A DNA stretch of 64,000 nt from an uncultured Nitrospira sp. (GTDB lineage Bacteria > Nitrospirota > Nitrospiria > Nitrospirales > Nitrospiraceae), in assembly GCA_946479785.1 (NCBI GenBank), contig CAMLHQ010000003.1, positions 11,687 to 75,686 of the forward strand, in the 5' to 3' direction. The translations under genes and the position numbers were made by a program. Under the pieces are notes generated by a model. It worked only from the letters and a program-made list of their open reading frames with translations, made no database searches and was not told the DNA's origin. Below, one piece after another: positions 63,776-64,000 of this stretch. Each line of letters opens with the position of its first letter. The first letter of the stretch is position 1.

Positions 63776-64000
63776 TCATGCGGAGGCGCGCCGGGACGTG
63801 GCCGATGACGACCGGGAGGCCGATTCACGGGCTAGCCGATAGCACAAGGGTAAGAGAACGGCAGTGAGGGCGGCGGCCGCAAGTTGTGCGGAGCCGATCG
63901 AGATGAGACTGACGGAGGGCCCGAAAGAATCGGAGGCCCATCCCAAGACCGTCATACCGAGCATCGCAAACGCCATCGATCCGGTATTGAAGACGCTAAA
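63776..64000 (-). CDS. MFS transporter, C-terminal fragment running off the window
   Basis: The reading frame is open leftwards from the window end to the stop at 63776. The visible ~74 residues include two hydrophobic helices (AFAMLGMTVLGWASDSFGPSVSLISIG and LAAAALTAVLLPLCYRLARES). They read as the last two membrane helices of a major-facilitator-superfamily transporter, with a typical basic polar tail (ASRSSSATSRRASA). The gene continues past base 64000. The substrate and full length cannot be determined. Confidence 0.6.
   Translation of the reverse strand, partial: FSVFNTGSMAFAMLGMTVLGWASDSFGPSVSLISIGSAQLAAAALTAVLLPLCYRLARESASRSSSATSRRASA

Noticed and set aside
1..64000. tRNA, rRNA, insertion sequence, integrase, CRISPR-Cas, toxin-antitoxin pair
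   Set aside because: None was found on either strand by reading for conserved motifs, though small RNAs cannot be excluded without a search tool.

Overview
The window looks like chromosomal DNA (GC-rich, roughly 57-60% by eye) of a Gram-negative, biofilm-forming environmental bacterium. I favour Nitrospira or a close relative (phylum Nitrospirota). The reasons are gene content rather than a marker gene: a CzcCBA/CusCBA efflux set, DUF2934/YtxH/BON stress proteins, Slp lipoproteins, tandem Crp/Fnr proteins lacking an obvious cyclic-nucleotide signature, LigD, and an exopolysaccharide (EPS) cluster related to the XrtA/PEP-CTERM type. No rRNA, tRNA, CRISPR array, IS element or integrase was seen, so the taxonomic call is an inference.

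Layout. (1) 1-9.4 kb: mixed housekeeping and stress genes (hemerythrin-like protein, GH15 glucoamylase/trehalase-like enzyme, rhodanese, DoxX, nucleotidyltransferase plus phosphoesterase, BON, YtxH, MsbA-like ABC exporter, DUF2934). It includes a decayed thioredoxin-reductase-like flavoprotein gene at 5.8-6.2 kb. (2) 9.4-16.0 kb: an ~550 bp non-coding stretch with two abutting inverted repeats, then a small secreted protein and a tripartite heavy-metal RND efflux pump. (3) 16.1-18.0 kb: a small Cys-rich protein and two response regulators of different families, with no kinase nearby. (4) 18.0-52.6 kb: a large EPS locus. Nearly everything is on the minus strand, headed by a NusG-family (RfaH/LoaP-like) gene at its 5' end (52.6 kb) and running through an outer-membrane barrel, export lipoprotein/SLBB protein, chain-length regulator, BY-kinase-like ATPase, priming sugar transferase, Wzy/ligase, glycosyltransferases, acyltransferases, methyltransferases, deacetylase, Wzx flippase, two asparagine-synthase-like amidotransferases, a heparinase II/III-like protein, AlgD-type GDP-mannose dehydrogenase and a beta-helix lipoprotein. 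One secreted protein of unknown function (19.8-21.2 kb) lies on the opposite strand. (5) 52.9-61.4 kb: a GT4 glycosyltransferase, then an apparent minus-strand series Slp lipoprotein-ligD-tal-gap and a second Slp/outer-membrane-protein pair. Between the two Slp genes is a decayed copy of the C-terminus of the 19.8 kb secreted protein. (6) 61.6-64.0 kb: two tandem Crp/Fnr paralogues, a receiver-domain protein with Glu at the phosphorylation site, and the C-terminus of an MFS transporter running off the window.

How the genes fit together. The EPS genes form a nearly complete Wzx/Wzy-type pathway: priming by the sugar transferase, chain building by GT2/GT4 enzymes, flipping by Wzx, polymerisation by Wzy, length control by the Wzc-like pair, and export through the SLBB protein and barrel. 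AlgD would supply GDP-mannuronate. The amidotransferases, FemAB/BioF2-type acyltransferases, hexapeptide acyltransferases, deacetylase and methyltransferases would decorate the polymer, and the heparinase-like and beta-helix proteins would trim or bind it. A uronic-acid polymer that is amidated and/or aminoacylated is the main hypothesis offered here. No exosortase or PEP-CTERM protein is present in the window.
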